From Micromonospora sp. FIMYZ51 (GTDB taxonomy: Bacteria; Actinomycetota; Actinomycetes; Mycobacteriales; Micromonosporaceae), in contig NZ_CP134706.1 in NCBI RefSeq assembly GCF_038246755.1, positions 2,728,001 to 2,792,000 on the forward strand: a DNA stretch of 64,000 nt, in the 5' to 3' direction. Numbering within the stretch: position 1 is the stretch's first letter; every line of letters starts with the position of its first letter. Below, piece after piece: positions 1 through 13,800 of this stretch. A program made the translations under genes and the position numbers. The notes under the pieces were generated by a model. It searched no databases and was not told the origin of the DNA. It worked only from the letters and a program-made list of their open reading frames with translations.

Positions 1-3000
1 GCCAACCGCGTCTCCTACCACCTCGGCCTGCGCGGACCCAGCCTCACCGTGGACGCGGCGCAGTCGTCCTCCCTGGTCGCCGTGCACCTGGCTGCGGAGA
101 GCCTGCGGTCGGGCGCGGTTCGGCTGGCGCTTGCCGGCGGCGTACACCTGAATGTGACGCCGGACAGCACACTTGCCTTCGCCCGCGCCGGTGCGCTCTC
201 CCCCGACGGCCGCTGTCACGTCTTCGACGCCCGCGCCAACGGCACCGTCCGGGGGGAGGGCGGCGGGGTGGTCGTGCTCAAGCGCCTGGCCGACGCCCTC
301 GCGGACGGTGACCGGATCCACGGCGTCCTGCTCGGCAGTGCGGTAAACAACGACGGCGGCGGTGCCGGCCTCACCGTCCCCGACGGCGACGCGCAGCGCG
401 AGCTGCTGCGCGATGCCTGCGCGCAGGCCGGGGTGGACCCGGCGCAGGTGAGCTACGTCGAGCTGCACGGCACCGGGACCAGGGCCGGGGACCCGGTTGA
501 GGCGCAGGCGCTCGGCTCGGTGTTCGGTCTCGGCCGCCCCGAGGAGCAGCCTCTGCTGGTCGGCTCGGTGAAGACAAACATCGGGCACCTCGACGCCGCC
601 GCCGGGGTGATCGGATTGATCAAGGTGCTTCTGTCGCTCGGCCACGGCGCCCTACCGGCGAGCCTGCACTACCGTGAGCCGAACCCGGCGATCCCGATGG
701 ACCGCCTGCGGCTGCGCGTCAACGACACGACCTCGCCGTGGCCGGACGGCCGCCGGCTGGCGGGCGTCAGCTCGTTCGGCGTGGGCGGCACGAACTGCCA
801 CGTGGTGGTCGGGGCGGCCCCGGCCGTGACCCGGCCGCACCTTGCCGGGCCCGCGAACGACGATCCGACCGCGCCGGTGCCGGTGCTGGTGTCGGGTCAC
901 ACGCCGGCGGCGCTGCGGGCCCAAGCCGCGCGGCTGCGGGACTGGGTGGCCGCCGACAGCGGCCTGCGCCCGGCCGACGTCGGGTACGCGACGGTCACCA
1001 CCCGTTCGGTGCTGGAGCACCGTGGCGTCGTGGTCGCCACGGAGCGCGCCGAGTTGCTGGCCGGTCTGGCCGCGCTCGCGGCGGGCGAGCCGTCGCCACA
1101 CGTGGTCGAGGGTACGGCGGGCCCGGTCGGGGACGTGGTGTGGATGTTCCCCGGCCAGGGCCCGCAGTGGGCGGGGATGGCCCTGGCGTTGTGGGATTCC
1201 CTGCCGCTGTTCGCCGCGCCGATGGATGCGTGCGCCCGGCTGCTGGACGGGCTGGTCGACTGGTCGCTGCGCGAGGTGCTCGCCGACGAGGCCGCCCTGC
1301 GCCGCATGGACGTCATGCAGCCCGCGCTGTTCGCGGTGCAGGTCTGCCTGGCGCAGGTCTGGCGCGCCGTCGGCCTGCGGCCGGCGGCCGTGGTGGGCCA
1401 CTCCCAGGGCGAGATGACGGCGGCCTGCGCGGCCGGCATCGTGTCCGTGGAAGACGCGCTGCGGTTCCTGGTCGAACGCAGCCGGGCCATCGTCGCGCGG
1501 CTGTCCGGCCACGGCGCGATGGCCCTGCTGGCGATGCCCGTGGCCGACGTCGACCAGACCCGGGTCGCGATCGGTGCGGTGAACGCCCCGAACGCGGTGG
1601 TGGTGTCCGGCGCGGTCGAGGCCGTCCGGGAGACGATTGCCGAACACGCGGCGCGCGGCGTGCGCACCCGCCTGGTCCCCATCGACTACGCCTCGCACTC
1701 GCCGCAGGTGGAGGTGATCCGCGACGAGGTGCTGCGCGCCGCAGCGAAGGTCACCACCCGCGACGGCGAGGCCGCCTTCTACTCCACCGTGACCGGCGGC
1801 CCGTTGCCCGCGCCCGCGCTGGACGCCGAGTACTGGTACCGCAACCTGCGGGAGCGGGTGCGGCTGGAGGAGGCCGTCCGCGCCCTGGCGGACGCCGGAC
1901 ACGGCGTGTTCGTCGAGGCCAGCCCGCACCCGGTGCTGACCGGGCCGGTGCGCGAGACGCTGGCCGGGGAGCGTGCCGTCGTACAGGGCACCCTGCGCCG
2001 TGGCGACGGCGGGCTGCGGCGGCTGCTGCTGTCCCTGGCGGAGCTGCACGTCCAGGGCGTCGCCGTGGACCTGCGGCCGATGTTCGATGGCACCGGCGCG
2101 CACGCCGTGCAGCTGCCCACCTACGCCTTCCAACGGCAGCCATACTGGATCTCCACCGATGCCGGTGCGCCGCGTCGCACGGCGGAACCGGCGGGGCCCG
2201 TCGGGCCACAGCCGGAGTCCGGTGCCGCCGCGCGCGACGGCGCGGCTCCCGCCGGTGCCGGGCAGTCGCCCCGGGACCTGCACGTCCTGGTACGCGCCCA
2301 AGCGGCGGCCGTGCTCGGGCACGGCGACCCGACCGCGATCACGGTCGACCGCACCTTCCAGGAGCTCGGCTTCGACTCGGTGACGTCAGTGGAGCTGAGC
2401 ACGAGGCTCGGCCACGCGACAGGGCTGGAGCTGCCGGCCACCCTGCTCTACGACCACCCCACTCCCGCCGCCCTCGTCCGGCACCTCGACCGCGAGCTCA
2501 CCGGGCAGGCCGAGCCGGTGCACCGGACCGATACCGGCCCCCGCGCCGACGACGACCCGATCGTGATCGTGGGCATGGCCTGTCGCTTCCCGGGCGGGGT
2601 GGCCTCGCCCGAGGACCTGTGGCGGGTGGTGCACGACGAGATCGACGCCATCGGCCCCTTCCCGGAGGACCGCGGCTGGAGCCTCGACCCGGCGGAGACC
2701 GGGCAGGTACGCAGCGGCGGCTTCCTCACCGGCGCGCTGGACTTCGACGCCGATCTCTTCCGGATCAGCCCGCGCGAGGCGCGCGCGATGGACCCGCAGC
2801 AGCGGCTCCTGCTGGAGGTTTCCTGGGAGGCGCTGGAACGGGCGGGAATCGCGCCGACGTCGCTGCGCGGCAGCCGGACCGCAGTCCACCTCGGTGTCAT
2901 GCCCCAGGATTACGTCCCCCCGCTACACGAGGCGTCGGAGAGCTTCGCCGGGTACGCGCTGACCGGCGGATCGCCGAGTGTGGCGTCGGGTCGGGTGGCG

Positions 3001-6000
3001 TACACGCTTGGTCTGGAGGGGCCGGCGGTGACGGTGGATACGGCGTGTTCGTCGTCGTTGGTGGCGCTGCACCTGGCGGCGCAGTCGCTGCGGGCGGGTG
3101 AGTGCTCGTTGGCGCTTGCCGGCGGGGCCACGGTCATGTCGACCGCCGGGATGTTCGTGGAGTTTTCGCGGCAGGGTGGGTTGTCGGCCGATGGGCGGTG
3201 TAAGGCGTTTTCGGCGGGGGCGGATGGGACGGGTTGGGGTGAGGGTGTGGGGGTGGTGGTGTTGGAGCGGTTGTCGGATGCGGTGGCGGCGGGGCGTCGG
3301 GTGTTGGCGGTGTTGGCGGGTTCGGCGGTGAATTCGGATGGTGCGTCGAGTGGGTTGACGGCGCCGAGTGGTCCGTCGCAGCAGCGGGTGATTCGGGATG
3401 CGTTGTTCTCGGCGGGGGTGTCTGCGGTGGAGGTGGATGTGGTGGAGGCGCATGGGACGGGGACGGTGTTGGGGGATCCGATTGAGGCGCAGGCGTTGTT
3501 GGGGGTGTATGGGCGGGGGCGGTCGGAGCCGTTGTGGTTGGGGTCGTTGAAGTCGAATGTGGGGCATGCGCAGGCGGCGGCGGGTGTGGGTGGTGTGATC
3601 AAGATGGTGGAGGCGTTGCGGTGGGGGGTGTTGCCGGCGTCGTTGCATGTGGGTGAGCCGTCGGGGTTGGTGGATTGGTCGTCGGGTGGGGTGCGGTTGT
3701 TGTTGTCGCGGCGGTTGTGGCCGGTGGTGGGTCGGGTGCGGCGGGCGGGGGTGTCGGCGTTTGGGATCAGTGGGACGAACGCGCACGTGATCCTGGAGCA
3801 GGCACCGGAGGCGGACGGTGTGCCGGAGGTGGGCGGTGGGCCGGAGGTGGGCGGTGTGCCGGTGGTGGGGTCGGCGTCCGGTGGGGAGTTCGGGCCGGTG
3901 GCGGTGGTGGTGTCGGGGGCGTCTGAGGGGGCGTTGTGGGCGCAGGCGGGTCGGTTGCGGGAGTGGGTGGTGGCGGGTTCGGGTTTGCGGGTGGTGGATG
4001 TGGGTTGGTCGTCGGTGGTGTCGCGGTCGGTGTTGGGGCATCGGGGTGTGGTGGTGGCGGCTGGTCGGGATGAGTTGGTGGCGGGGTTGGGGGAGTTGTC
4101 GGTTGGGGTGGGGTCGCAGGGTGTGGTGGTGGGTGCGGATCGTGGTGTGGATGGTCGGGTGGTGTTCGTGTTTCCGGGTCAGGGTTCGCAGTGGGCGGGG
4201 ATGGCGGTGGGCCTGCTGGACACCTCACCCGCCTTCGCGCAGTGCTTCGCCGAGTGCGCCACGGCCCTGACCGCGTTCGTGGACTGGGATCCGGAGGCGG
4301 TGCTGCGGCAGGCACCGGACGCGCCAGGTCTGGACCGGGTCGACGTGGTCCAGCCGGTCTCCTGGGCGGTGATGGTCTCCCTGGCGGCGCTGTGGCGGTG
4401 GTACGGCGTCGAGCCGGCGGCCGTCGTCGGGCACTCGCAGGGCGAGATCGCCGCCGCCTGCGTGGCCGGCGCGCTGTCCCTGGCCGACGCGGCGCGCGTG
4501 GTCGCGCTGCGGTCGCAGGCGATCGCGCGGAAGCTGGCCGGCGATGGCGGGATGATGTCGGTGGCGCTGCCCGCCGCGGACCTGACGCCCCGCCTGGCGG
4601 CCTGGTCGGGCCGGCTCGAGGTCGCGGCGTTGAACGGCCCGTCGGCCACCGTCGTCGCCGGGGAGCCGGCCGCCCTCGACGAACTGCTGGCCCAGTGCGA
4701 GGCCGAGCAGGTGCGGGCCCGCCGGATCCCGGTCGACTACGCCTCACACACCTCCCAGGTGGCCCGCATCGAGGACGACCTGGCCCGTGCGCTCGCGGAC
4801 GTGCGTCCGGCGCCCGCACGGATGCCGTTCTTCTCCACCGTGGAGCGGAACTGGTGCAACGACGGGCAGCAGGACGCGGGCTACTGGTTCCGCAACCTGC
4901 GGCAGACCGTGCACTTCCACGCCGCCGTGGAGGCACTGGCTGAGCAGGGATACGACACGTTCCTGGAGGTCAGCTCGCACCCGGTGCTCACCATGAACGT
5001 CGAGGAGATCCTGGAGAGCCGGCCCGGGGCGCGACAGTCGCTTGTCGGCGCGACGCTGCGCCGCGACGAGGGCGGGCTGGACCGCTTCCTGGTCTCCGTG
5101 GCGCAGCTCTGGGTCGCCGGGCTCGCCGTCGACTGGACCAGGGCGTACGCCGGCACCGACGCGTCCCGCGTGGACCTGCCGACGTACGCCTTCCAGCGGC
5201 GGCGGCACTGGGTGCACCCCGGCGCGGACCGGCCGCTGCTCGGCTCGGCCGTGGAACTCGCCGACGGCGAGGGGCTCGTCTTCACCGAACGGATCTCGCT
5301 GCGGACCCGGCCCTGGCTGACCGACCACCGGGTGCTCGGCCAGGTGTTCGTGCCGGGCACCGCGCTGCTGGAGATGGCGTTGCGCGTCGGCGACGCCGTG
5401 GACGAGCTGACCCTGCACACCCCGCTGGTGCTGCCGGAACGTGGCGAGGTCGAGGTGCAGCTGTCGGCCTCCGCGCCGGACGAGTCCGGTCGGCGCGCGA
5501 TCCGGATCCACAGCCGGGTGTGTGACGAGGCCGACCGCGGCTGGCAGCTGCACGCCACCGGGCAGGTCGCCCCGGGCGCACCGGCCGGTGCCGCGCTGGT
5601 GCTGCCGGAGTGGCCGCCGGCCACGGCGACACCGGTCGACCCCGTCGACTGGTACGAGGAGTTGGCCCGCCGGGGCCTGGACTACGGTCCGGCGTTCCGC
5701 AACCTGCGTGCCGTCTGGCGACACGGCGACGACCTGTTCGTCGAGGTCGCACTTACCGACGAGACCGGCCCGTTCCAGGTGCACCCGGCCCTGCTTGATG
5801 CGGTGCTCCACCCACTCGTGCAGGCGGCCGGCACCGGCCCGGTCGTGCCGTTCTCCTGGGCCGGCGTGCGACTGACCCGACCCGGGGCGGCACAGCTGCG
5901 CGTCCGGGTGAGCATGCGCGGCGAGCACCGGGCGGCGCTGCTCGCCGCCGACGCCGCCGGCGTCGAGGTGCTCTCGGTGGAGTCGCTGACCCTGCGTCCG

Positions 6001-7869
6001 CTGGACGCCCGCCGCACCGACCCCCGGCTGTTCCAGCTGGAGTGGCGGGAGGTCGATGGCACCGAGGTCGCGGCGGACGCACCGACCGAGGTCCTGCGGG
6101 TCGAGCCGAGCGCGGCGGAGGACCTGCCCGAGGCCGTCCACGCGACCGCAGCGGCCGTGCTGCGCGACGTGCGCAACTGGCTCGGCGGGAACGCCGACGG
6201 CCCGGGACGGCTGGTCGTCCAGACCCGACACGCCGTCGCGGTCACACCGGACGACGATGTCGACCTCGCCGCCGCCGCGATCTGGGGACTGGTACGCGCG
6301 GCGCAGACCGAACACCCCGGTCGCATCGTCCTGGTGGACCTCGACCACCACCACCCACCGGCGCTCGGGAACAACGTTTCGGTCGCGAGCGGACCGGACG
6401 GCCCGCCGACCGCCGCACCGCCGGTGTCCGGCGCGCTGAGTCGTGCCCTCGCCACCGGGGAGCCGCAACTCGCCCTGCGCCGCGGACGGCTGCTCGTTCC
6501 CCGGCTGGCCCGCGGCTCGGTTCCCGCGCCGCCACCCGAGGGGAGCATCGCCGGCCCGGACGAAACCGTGCTGATCACGGGCGGGACCGGCGGCCTCGGC
6601 GCGACCGTGGCACGGCACCTGGTGCACCGGCACGGCGTACGGAGTCTGCTGCTGCTCAGCCGCAGCGGACCGACCGCCGACGGGGTGGACAAGCTGGTGG
6701 CGGAGCTGACCGAGGCGGGAGCCCGGGTCACCGTGACCGCGTGCGACGTGACCGACCGCGCGGCCCTGGCCGCCGTCCTCGCCGCGGTTCCCGCCACCGC
6801 GCCACTGCGGGCCGTGGTGCACACCGCGGGCGTGCTGCGGGACGCCACGGTGCAGTCCCTGACCGCCGAGCAGCTGCATCCGGTACTCGCGACGAAGGTG
6901 GACGCGGCCTGGCACCTGCACGAGCTGACCGCGGAACGTGAGCTGTCGGCATTCGTGCTGTTCTCGTCGGTCTCGGCCACGATCGGGCTGGCCGGGCAGG
7001 CGAACTACGCGGCCGGCAACGCCTTCCTCGACGCGCTCGCTGCGCACCGGCACCGGCGAGGGCTGCCCGCGGTGGCGCTGGGCTGGGGGCTGTGGGAGCA
7101 GCGCACGGGCCTCACCGCGACGCTCGGCGCGGCCGACTTGCAGCGGATGCGGCGCAGCGGACTGCGACCGTTGGCGACGGACGACGCGCTGGCCCTGTTC
7201 GATCTCGTGACCGGCGCGGACCGGCCGCACCTGGTGCCCGCCTGGCTCGACCCGTCCGAGCTGCCCGGCGACGAAGCGCCGGCGCTGCTGCGTGGACTGG
7301 CCCGGCCCGGGGCCGCCCGCGCCGTCCCGGCGCGGGTGGACGCGCCTGCACTGCGAGACCGGCTACGGGTGATGGCCGAGCACGATCGGGAGCCAACGCT
7401 GCGACGTCTCGTCCAGGTCGAGATCGCGACGGTGCTGGGACGGTCCGGCCCCGGCGACGTACCGCCTGAGCGTGGCTTCACCGATCTGGGCTTCACCTCG
7501 CTTACCGCGCTGGAGCTGCGCGGACGGCTCGCCACACTCACCGGGCTCACCCTGCCCGCCACCGTGATCTTCGACCACCCGAGCACCGCCGCCATGGCCC
7601 GTTACCTGCTGGACCGTCTCGACCCGCGCCCGGCGCGAGGCGACACGCCGGACGTGCCGCCCGTGCTCGCCGAGCTGGACCGGCTGGCGGCGACAGTCAC
7701 CGCCGTCGCCGACGACCGGCTGCGCCGGGACGTCACCGACCGGCTCTGGCAACTGCTCGCGACGCTGCCGCCCGCAGCCGCGGCGGAGCCGGTGTACGAC
7801 CGCGAGGTCGCCGACGCGGGCGCGGACGAACTATTTGCCCTGATCGACGAAGAGCTGGGAAGGCCCTGA
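1..7869 (+). CDS. Modular type I PKS, loading module plus module 1 (5' end outside window)
   Basis: The reading frame is open from base 1, so the gene starts upstream; the GTG at 49 is internal. Domains in order: loading KS (1-~830), AT (~1135-2010), ACP (~2270-2490, Ser codon 2377), KS (~2560-3800, Cys codon 3046), AT (~4160-5060), DH (~5210-6010, [11 protein letters not shown] fits HxxxGxxxxP), KR (~6030-7250, GGTGGLG cofactor motif, Ser-Tyr-Asn catalytic region), ACP (~7390-7630, Ser 7498), then a helical C-terminal docking tail. In the loading KS the active Cys is Gln (VDAAQSSS, codon 61), the KSQ type that decarboxylates an acyl-ACP to make the starter. Both ATs carry GHSQG and YASH, the methylmalonyl signature, so a propionyl starter and a methyl-branched first extension are inferred. 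KR has LRD near the B-type LDD position. DH plus KR predicts an alkene. The stop lies 2 nt before the next start. Confidence 0.93.
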   Translation, partial: ANRVSYHLGLRGPSLTVDAAQSSSLVAVHLAAESLRSGAVRLALAGGVHLNVTPDSTLAFARAGALSPDGRCHVFDARANGTVRGEGGGVVVLKRLADALADGDRIHGVLLGSAVNNDGGGAGLTVPDGDAQRELLRDACAQAGVDPAQVSYVELHGTGTRAGDPVEAQALGSVFGLGRPEEQPLLVGSVKTNIGHLDAAAGVIGLIKVLLSLGHGALPASLHYREPNPAIPMDRLRLRVNDTTSPWPDGRRLAGVSSFGVGGTNCHVVVGAAPAVTRPHLAGPANDDPTAPVPVLVSGHTPAALRAQAARLRDWVAADSGLRPADVGYATVTTRSVLEHRGVVVATERAELLAGLAALAAGEPSPHVVEGTAGPVGDVVWMFPGQGPQWAGMALALWDSLPLFAAPMDACARLLDGLVDWSLREVLADEAALRRMDVMQPALFAVQVCLAQVWRAVGLRPAAVVGHSQGEMTAACAAGIVSVEDALRFLVERSRAIVARLSGHGAMALLAMPVADVDQTRVAIGAVNAPNAVVVSGAVEAVRETIAEHAARGVRTRLVPIDYASHSPQVEVIRDEVLRAAAKVTTRDGEAAFYSTVTGGPLPAPALDAEYWYRNLRERVRLEEAVRALADAGHGVFVEASPHPVLTGPVRETLAGERAVVQGTLRRGDGGLRRLLLSLAELHVQGVAVDLRPMFDGTGAHAVQLPTYAFQRQPYWISTDAGAPRRTAEPAGPVGPQPESGAAARDGAAPAGAGQSPRDLHVLVRAQAAAVLGHGDPTAITVDRTFQELGFDSVTSVELSTRLGHATGLELPATLLYDHPTPAALVRHLDRELTGQAEPVHRTDTGPRADDDPIVIVGMACRFPGGVASPEDLWRVVHDEIDAIGPFPEDRGWSLDPAETGQVRSGGFLTGALDFDADLFRISPREARAMDPQQRLLLEVSWEALERAGIAPTSLRGSRTAVHLGVMPQDYVPPLHEASESFAGYALTGGSPSVASGRVAYTLGLEGPAVTVDTACSSSLVALHLAAQSLRAGECSLALAGGATVMSTAGMFVEFSRQGGLSADGRCKAFSAGADGTGWGEGVGVVVLERLSDAVAAGRRVLAVLAGSAVNSDGASSGLTAPSGPSQQRVIRDALFSAGVSAVEVDVVEAHGTGTVLGDPIEAQALLGVYGRGRSEPLWLGSLKSNVGHAQAAAGVGGVIKMVEALRWGVLPASLHVGEPSGLVDWSSGGVRLLLSRRLWPVVGRVRRAGVSAFGISGTNAHVILEQAPEADGVPEVGGGPEVGGVPVVGSASGGEFGPVAVVVSGASEGALWAQAGRLREWVVAGSGLRVVDVGWSSVVSRSVLGHRGVVVAAGRDELVAGLGELSVGVGSQGVVVGADRGVDGRVVFVFPGQGSQWAGMAVGLLDTSPAFAQCFAECATALTAFVDWDPEAVLRQAPDAPGLDRVDVVQPVSWAVMVSLAALWRWYGVEPAAVVGHSQGEIAAACVAGALSLADAARVVALRSQAIARKLAGDGGMMSVALPAADLTPRLAAWSGRLEVAALNGPSATVVAGEPAALDELLAQCEAEQVRARRIPVDYASHTSQVARIEDDLARALADVRPAPARMPFFSTVERNWCNDGQQDAGYWFRNLRQTVHFHAAVEALAEQGYDTFLEVSSHPVLTMNVEEILESRPGARQSLVGATLRRDEGGLDRFLVSVAQLWVAGLAVDWTRAYAGTDASRVDLPTYAFQRRRHWVHPGADRPLLGSAVELADGEGLVFTERISLRTRPWLTDHRVLGQVFVPGTALLEMALRVGDAVDELTLHTPLVLPERGEVEVQLSASAPDESGRRAIRIHSRVCDEADRGWQLHATGQVAPGAPAGAALVLPEWPPATATPVDPVDWYEELARRGLDYGPAFRNLRAVWRHGDDLFVEVALTDETGPFQVHPALLDAVLHPLVQAAGTGPVVPFSWAGVRLTRPGAAQLRVRVSMRGEHRAALLAADAAGVEVLSVESLTLRPLDARRTDPRLFQLEWREVDGTEVAADAPTEVLRVEPSAAEDLPEAVHATAAAVLRDVRNWLGGNADGPGRLVVQTRHAVAVTPDDDVDLAAAAIWGLVRAAQTEHPGRIVLVDLDHHHPPALGNNVSVASGPDGPPTAAPPVSGALSRALATGEPQLALRRGRLLVPRLARGSVPAPPPEGSIAGPDETVLITGGTGGLGATVARHLVHRHGVRSLLLLSRSGPTADGVDKLVAELTEAGARVTVTACDVTDRAALAAVLAAVPATAPLRAVVHTAGVLRDATVQSLTAEQLHPVLATKVDAAWHLHELTAERELSAFVLFSSVSATIGLAGQANYAAGNAFLDALAAHRHRRGLPAVALGWGLWEQRTGLTATLGAADLQRMRRSGLRPLATDDALALFDLVTGADRPHLVPAWLDPSELPGDEAPALLRGLARPGAARAVPARVDAPALRDRLRVMAEHDREPTLRRLVQVEIATVLGRSGPGDVPPERGFTDLGFTSLTALELRGRLATLTGLTLPATVIFDHPSTAAMARYLLDRLDPRPARGDTPDVPPVLAELDRLAATVTAVADDRLRRDVTDRLWQLLATLPPAAAAEPVYDREVADAGADELFALIDEELGRP
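2973..4239 (+). repeat. Long near-identical repeat, copy 1 (KS of module 1 to start of AT)
   Basis: About 1,267 bp that match 8423-9689 base for base wherever compared, apart from a ~60-bp different patch (~3092-3154). The copy is written in a G/T-rich codon style (TTG, GTG, GGT, GAT), unlike the C-rich style on both sides. It covers the KS from before the active Cys, the KS-AT linker and the first AT motif. Confidence 0.92.
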
Positions 7870-7871
7870 CC

Positions 7872-10800
7872 ATGAGCGACGGCAAGCTGCTCGACTACCT
7901 CAAGCGGGTCACCGCCGAGCTGCGCCAGACCCGCCGCAGGCTGGCGGAGCTGGAGCAGCGGGAGCAGCCGGCGAGCCGGGAGCCGCTGGCGATCGTGGGC
8001 ATGGCGTGCCGGTTCCCGGGCGGGGTGACCTCGCCCGAGGAGCTGTTCCAGCTGACCCTCGACGAAGTCGACGCGGTGTCGGAGTTCCCGGTGAACCGGG
8101 GCTGGGACGTCGACGGGCTGTACCACCCCGACCCCGACCATCCCGGCACGAGCTACACCCGCCACGGCGGCTTCCTCCACGACGCGGCCGAGTTCGACGC
8201 CGACCTGTTCGGCATGTCGCCGCGCGAGGCCCTGACCACCGACCCGCAGCACCGCCTGCTGCTGCACGTGGGCTGGGAGGCGCTGGAACGCGCCGGCATC
8301 GCGCCGACGTCGCTGCGCGGCAGCCGGACCGGCGTCTTCACCGGCGTCATGTACAGCGACTACGGCACCGTGCTGGGCGAGGACACCGGTGCGTTCGAGG
8401 GGCACCTGTTCAACGGCAGCCTGCCGAGTGTGGCGTCGGGTCGGGTGGCGTACACGCTTGGTCTGGAGGGGCCGGCGGTGACGGTGGATACGGCGTGTTC
8501 GTCGTCGTTGGTGGCGCTGCACCTGGCGGCGCAGTCGCTGCGGGCGGGCGAGTGTTCGCTCGCCCTCGCCGGTGGCGTGGCAGTGATGGCCACGCCCCGC
8601 ACCTTCGTGGAGTTTTCGCGGCAGGGTGGGTTGTCGGCCGATGGGCGGTGTAAGGCGTTTTCGGCGGGGGCGGATGGGACGGGTTGGGGTGAGGGTGTGG
8701 GGGTGGTGGTGTTGGAGCGGTTGTCGGATGCGGTGGCGGCGGGGCGTCGGGTGTTGGCGGTGTTGGCGGGTTCGGCGGTGAATTCGGATGGTGCGTCGAG
8801 TGGGTTGACGGCGCCGAGTGGTCCGTCGCAGCAGCGGGTGATTCGGGATGCGTTGTTCTCGGCGGGGGTGTCTGCGGTGGAGGTGGATGTGGTGGAGGCG
8901 CATGGGACGGGGACGGTGTTGGGGGATCCGATTGAGGCGCAGGCGTTGTTGGGGGTGTATGGGCGGGGGCGGTCGGAGCCGTTGTGGTTGGGGTCGTTGA
9001 AGTCGAATGTGGGGCATGCGCAGGCGGCGGCGGGTGTGGGTGGTGTGATCAAGATGGTGGAGGCGTTGCGGTGGGGGGTGTTGCCGGCGTCGTTGCATGT
9101 GGGTGAGCCGTCGGGGTTGGTGGATTGGTCGTCGGGTGGGGTGCGGTTGTTGTTGTCGCGGCGGTTGTGGCCGGTGGTGGGTCGGGTGCGGCGGGCGGGG
9201 GTGTCGGCGTTTGGGATCAGTGGGACGAACGCGCACGTGATCCTGGAGCAGGCACCGGAGGCGGACGGTGTGCCGGAGGTGGGCGGTGGGCCGGAGGTGG
9301 GCGGTGTGCCGGTGGTGGGGTCGGCGTCCGGTGGGGAGTTCGGGCCGGTGGCGGTGGTGGTGTCGGGGGCGTCTGAGGGGGCGTTGTGGGCGCAGGCGGG
9401 TCGGTTGCGGGAGTGGGTGGTGGCGGGTTCGGGTTTGCGGGTGGTGGATGTGGGTTGGTCGTCGGTGGTGTCGCGGTCGGTGTTGGGGCATCGGGGTGTG
9501 GTGGTGGCGGCTGGTCGGGATGAGTTGGTGGCGGGGTTGGGGGAGTTGTCGGTTGGGGTGGGGTCGCAGGGTGTGGTGGTGGGTGCGGATCGTGGTGTGG
9601 ATGGTCGGGTGGTGTTCGTGTTTCCGGGTCAGGGTTCGCAGTGGGCGGGGATGGCGGTGGGCCTGCTGGACACCTCACCCGCCTTCGCCGCCCGGATGAA
9701 CGAGTGTCAGCGCCTGCTGGACGGCCTGGTCGACTGGTCGCTGTCCGACGTGCTGACCGACGAGGCCGCGCTGGCCCGGGTGGACGTGGTGCAGCCCGCC
9801 CTCTGGGCGGTGATGGTCTCGCTGGCCGAGGCCTGGCGTGCCGTCGGTGTCGTGCCGTCCGCAGTCGTCGGGCACTCGCAGGGCGAGATCGCCGCCGCCT
9901 GCGTGGCCGGCGCGCTGTCCCTCGCCGACGGCGCGCTGATCTCGGTGCTGCGCAGCCGCTCGTTGACGGCGCTGGCTGGGCGTGGCGGGATGGTCTCGGT
10001 CGCGGCACCTGAGGACCGGGTGCGCGAGCGGATCGCGCCGTACGGCGACCGGATCTCGGTGGCGGCGGTCAGCGGACCGTCCTCGGTGGTCGTCTCCGGC
10101 GACCCGGACGCCCTCGACGACCTGGTCGCCAGGTGCGCGGCCGACGAGGTGCGGGCACGTCGGGTCCCGGTCGACTACGCCTCCCACTCCGCCCAGGTCG
10201 AAGGTCTGCGCGAGGAACTGCTGGAGTCGCTGGCCGGGGTACGACCGCAGCCCACCGAGGTCGCGTTCTACTCGACGGTGACCGCGGGCCGGCTCGACGG
10301 CGCGGAACTTGACGGCGCGTACTGGTACCACAACCTGCGCCGGCAGGTGCGGTTCGAGGAGACCGTCCGAGCCCTGTCCGCCGACGGCTACGGGGTGTTC
10401 GTGGAGGTCAGCCCGCATCCGCTGCTGACCATGGCGATCCAGGACACGGTGGACGACGCGGTGGTGGCCGAGACGCTGCGCCGCGACGAGAACGCCGCCC
10501 GGCGGTTCCTGCTCTCCATGGCGACACTGCACACTCAGGGCGTCGCCGTGGACTGGACCCGGACGTACGAGGGCACCGGCGCGCGTACGGTCGAGTTGCC
10601 GACGTACGCGTTCCAGACCGCGCCGTACTGGCTGCGTACGCCGAAGCCGCTGCTGGACGCCCCGGTGGAGCTGGTCGAGGGCGACCAGGCGGTGTTCCCG
10701 GGCCGGCTGTCGTTGCGTACGCATCCGTGGCTTGCCGACCACCGGGTGCGCGGTCAGGCGGTGGTGCCCGGCACGGCGCTGCTGGCGATGGCGCTGCGGG

Positions 10801-13800
10801 CCGGGCACGTCGTCGACGAGCTGACGCTGCAAGCACCCATGGTGCTTCCGGAGCAGGGCGACCTCGAAATCCAGCTGCTGGTGGGCCCGGCCGTCGACGG
10901 ATACCGGCCGCTGCGGCTGCACTCCCGCGGCCCGGACGCCGACTGGCGGCTCCACGCGACCGGGGCCGTCGCCGCCGACCAGGTCCCGGCCGACGGGGAC
11001 CTGGATCTCGCGGCCTGGCCGCCAGCGGGTGCCACCCGTGTCGACCTCTCCTCCTGGTACGACGACCTGGCCATCCAGGGCCTGGAGTACGGGCCCCGGT
11101 TCCGGGGCCTGCGGGCGCTGTGGCGGCGCGATGACGAGCTGTTCGCCGAGGTCTCGCTGCGCGAGCCGGAGCTCAGCGCGCTGCTGGATGCCACCCTGCA
11201 CGCCTTGGATCTGAAGACCGAGCCCGCTCTGCCGTTCAGCTGGAGCGGGGTGCGGTGGACGCCGCCCGATCCGGACCTGGCGAGCGTACGCGCGACGATC
11301 ACCCCGCGCGGCGACGGCGCGATCGGCCTGCGCGTCACCAACGGCACCGGTCACGCCCTGCTCACGGTGGACTCGCTGACCCTGCGCCCGCTCGACGCCC
11401 TGCTGAGCGGCTCGGGCCAGGGCGCGCTGTACGAGCTGGACTGGGTGCCCGTGCAGACCGACGCCCCACCGGCGGACAGCACGGCCGTGACCGTGCTGCA
11501 CTGCCCGCTCACCGACGGCGAGCAGCCCGCCCGGATCCAGGCGGTGACCGCCGCCGTCCTCACCGACCTACAGACCTGGCTCGCCGGCGCGGGCGACGGC
11601 GACGCCCGCCTGGTGGTGGTGACGCGCGGCGCGGTGCCCGACGGCGGCGACGTCGATCCCGCCGCGGCTGCGGTCTGGGGACTTGTGCGCTCGGCCCAGA
11701 CCGAGCATCCCGACCGGATCGTGCTCATCGACACCGACGACCCCGACGCTGTGGCGCAACTGCTCGCGACCGCGCTGGCCGCCGACGAACCGCAGCTGCT
11801 GGTGCGCGCCGGCCGGATCCGCGCGCCACGGCTGGTGCGAGCGCACACCTCGGGCTCGGCCCCGTTCCCGGCCGACGGCACCGTCCTGATCACGGGGGCC
11901 TCGGGGACGCTCGGCGCGCTCGTGGCCCGGCACCTGGTGGCCGCGCACGGCGTACGCGACCTCCTGCTGTTGAGCCGCCGGGGCGCGTCTGAGCTGGCCG
12001 AGGAGCTGACCGAGGCGGGCGCGCGTGCCGTGTCGGTGGCCTGCGACGTCGGCGACCGCGCCGCCCTGGCCGCGGTGCTGGCGGCGATCCCGGCGGACCG
12101 CCCGCTGCGCGCGGTCGTGCATGCGGCCGGCGTCCTCGATGACGGCGTGCTCGGCGAGCTGACTCCACAGCGTCTGGGTACGGTGCTGGCGGCCAAGGCC
12201 GACGCGGCCTGGCACCTGCATGAGCTGACCCGTGACCGGGATCTCGCCGCGTTCGTGCTGTTCTCCTCGGTCGCCGCCACGCTTGGCACGGCGGGGCAGG
12301 GCAACTACGCAGCCGCAAACGCCGTCCTCGACGCGCTGGCTCACCACCGACGTGGTCTGGGTCTGCCCGCCCTGTCATTGGGGTGGGGACTGTGGGCCGA
12401 GCCAAGTGCCCTCACCGGACGGCTCGACGAGACCGACCTGGCCCGGTTGGCCGAGGCCGGCGTGCTGCCGCTGGCCACCGGGGACGCGCTGGCGCTGCTG
12501 GACGCCGCGCTCGGCGCGGACCGGGCACACCTGCTGCCGCTGCGCCGCGACCGGGCGTCGGCCACGGCGTCACCGCTGCTGCGTGCGCCGGCCCCGGACC
12601 GGCCCCACCGCCGCAGCGCACCCGATCCGCGTCCAGCGACCGGAGGCGACGGCGGCGGGCTGCGGGACCTGCCTGCGGACGAGCGCGACCAGGTCGTCGG
12701 CGAGTTGGTGCTGCGGGAGACCGCGGCGGCGCTGGGGCGTTCCTCCACCGAGGACATCGACCCCGACCTCGGGTTCCTGCGCCTGGGCTTCACCTCGCTG
12801 GCCGCGCTCGAACTGCGCAACCGGCTCGCGGCACGCAGCCGGCTGCGGCTGCCCGCGACGATGGTGTTCGAGCACCGTACGCCGCGGGCGCTGGCCGCGT
12901 ACCTGTCCGGCCGGCTCGCCGCCGAGGCGCCGTCGGTGGTGTCCGAGGCCGGCACGCCGGTCGAGGAGCCGGATGCCACCGACGACCGCATCGCGGTCAT
13001 CGGAGTCGCCGGACGCTACCCGCTCGCCGGGACGGTCGGCGAGCTGTGGGACAACCTGGCCGCAGGGCGGCACTGCGTCCGCGAGGTGCCCGCCGACCGC
13101 TGGGACGCCGACGCGCACTACGACCCGGCCGGGACGCGCGCCCCGTACAGCAAGTGGGCTGGCTTCCTCGACGACGTCGACACGTTCGACTCGCTCTATT
13201 TCCGGGTCTCGCCGGCCGAGGCCGAGGCGATGGATCCGCAGGAGCGGCTGTTCCTGGAGACCGCGGCGGCGACGCTTGAGGACGCCGGCTACCGGGCTGC
13301 GGACCTGGCCGCGCCGGGGCCGGTCGGGGTGTTCGTCGGTGTGATGAACAGCGACTACGAGTGGATGAGCGGCGAGGCCGCCGCACGCGGCGTGGTGACG
13401 AACGCTCACTCGCGGCACTGGTCGATCGCAAACCGGGTGTCGTACTTCTTCGATTTCACCGGACCGAGCCTGGCCGTCGACACCGCCTGCTCGGCCTCGC
13501 TCACCGCAATCCACCTGGCCTGCCAGAGCATCCGCAGCGGCGAATGCGCGAGCGCCATCGCCGGTGGGGTCAACCTGATCCTGCACCCGAAACACCTGCG
13601 TGCGCTGACCGAGGCCGGCATGCTCTCCCGGGGCGACCGGATCAAGGCGTTCGGCGCGGACGCCGACGGCTTCGTCGACGGCGAGGGCGTGGGCGCAGTC
13701 CTGCTCAAGCCGCTGGCACGGGCCCTGGCCGACGGCGACCGGGTCCTCGGCGTCATTCGCGGCACGGCGGTCAACTCCGGCGGCAACAGCGGCGGCTACA

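Noticed and set aside
2910..4936. Long minus-strand open frames rich in Pro, Arg and His (2923-4041, 3767-4936)
   Set aside because: They mirror the G/T-rich repeat of the PKS on the other strand, have low-complexity translations and no ribosome binding sites.
7602..9491. 629-residue minus-strand open frame
   Set aside because: Same mirror effect over the second repeat copy; the + strand encodes a complete KS and AT with all motifs.
2973..9689. Long direct repeat as a mobile element
   Set aside because: It encodes KS-AT domain sequence in frame, has no inverted ends, transposase or target duplication.
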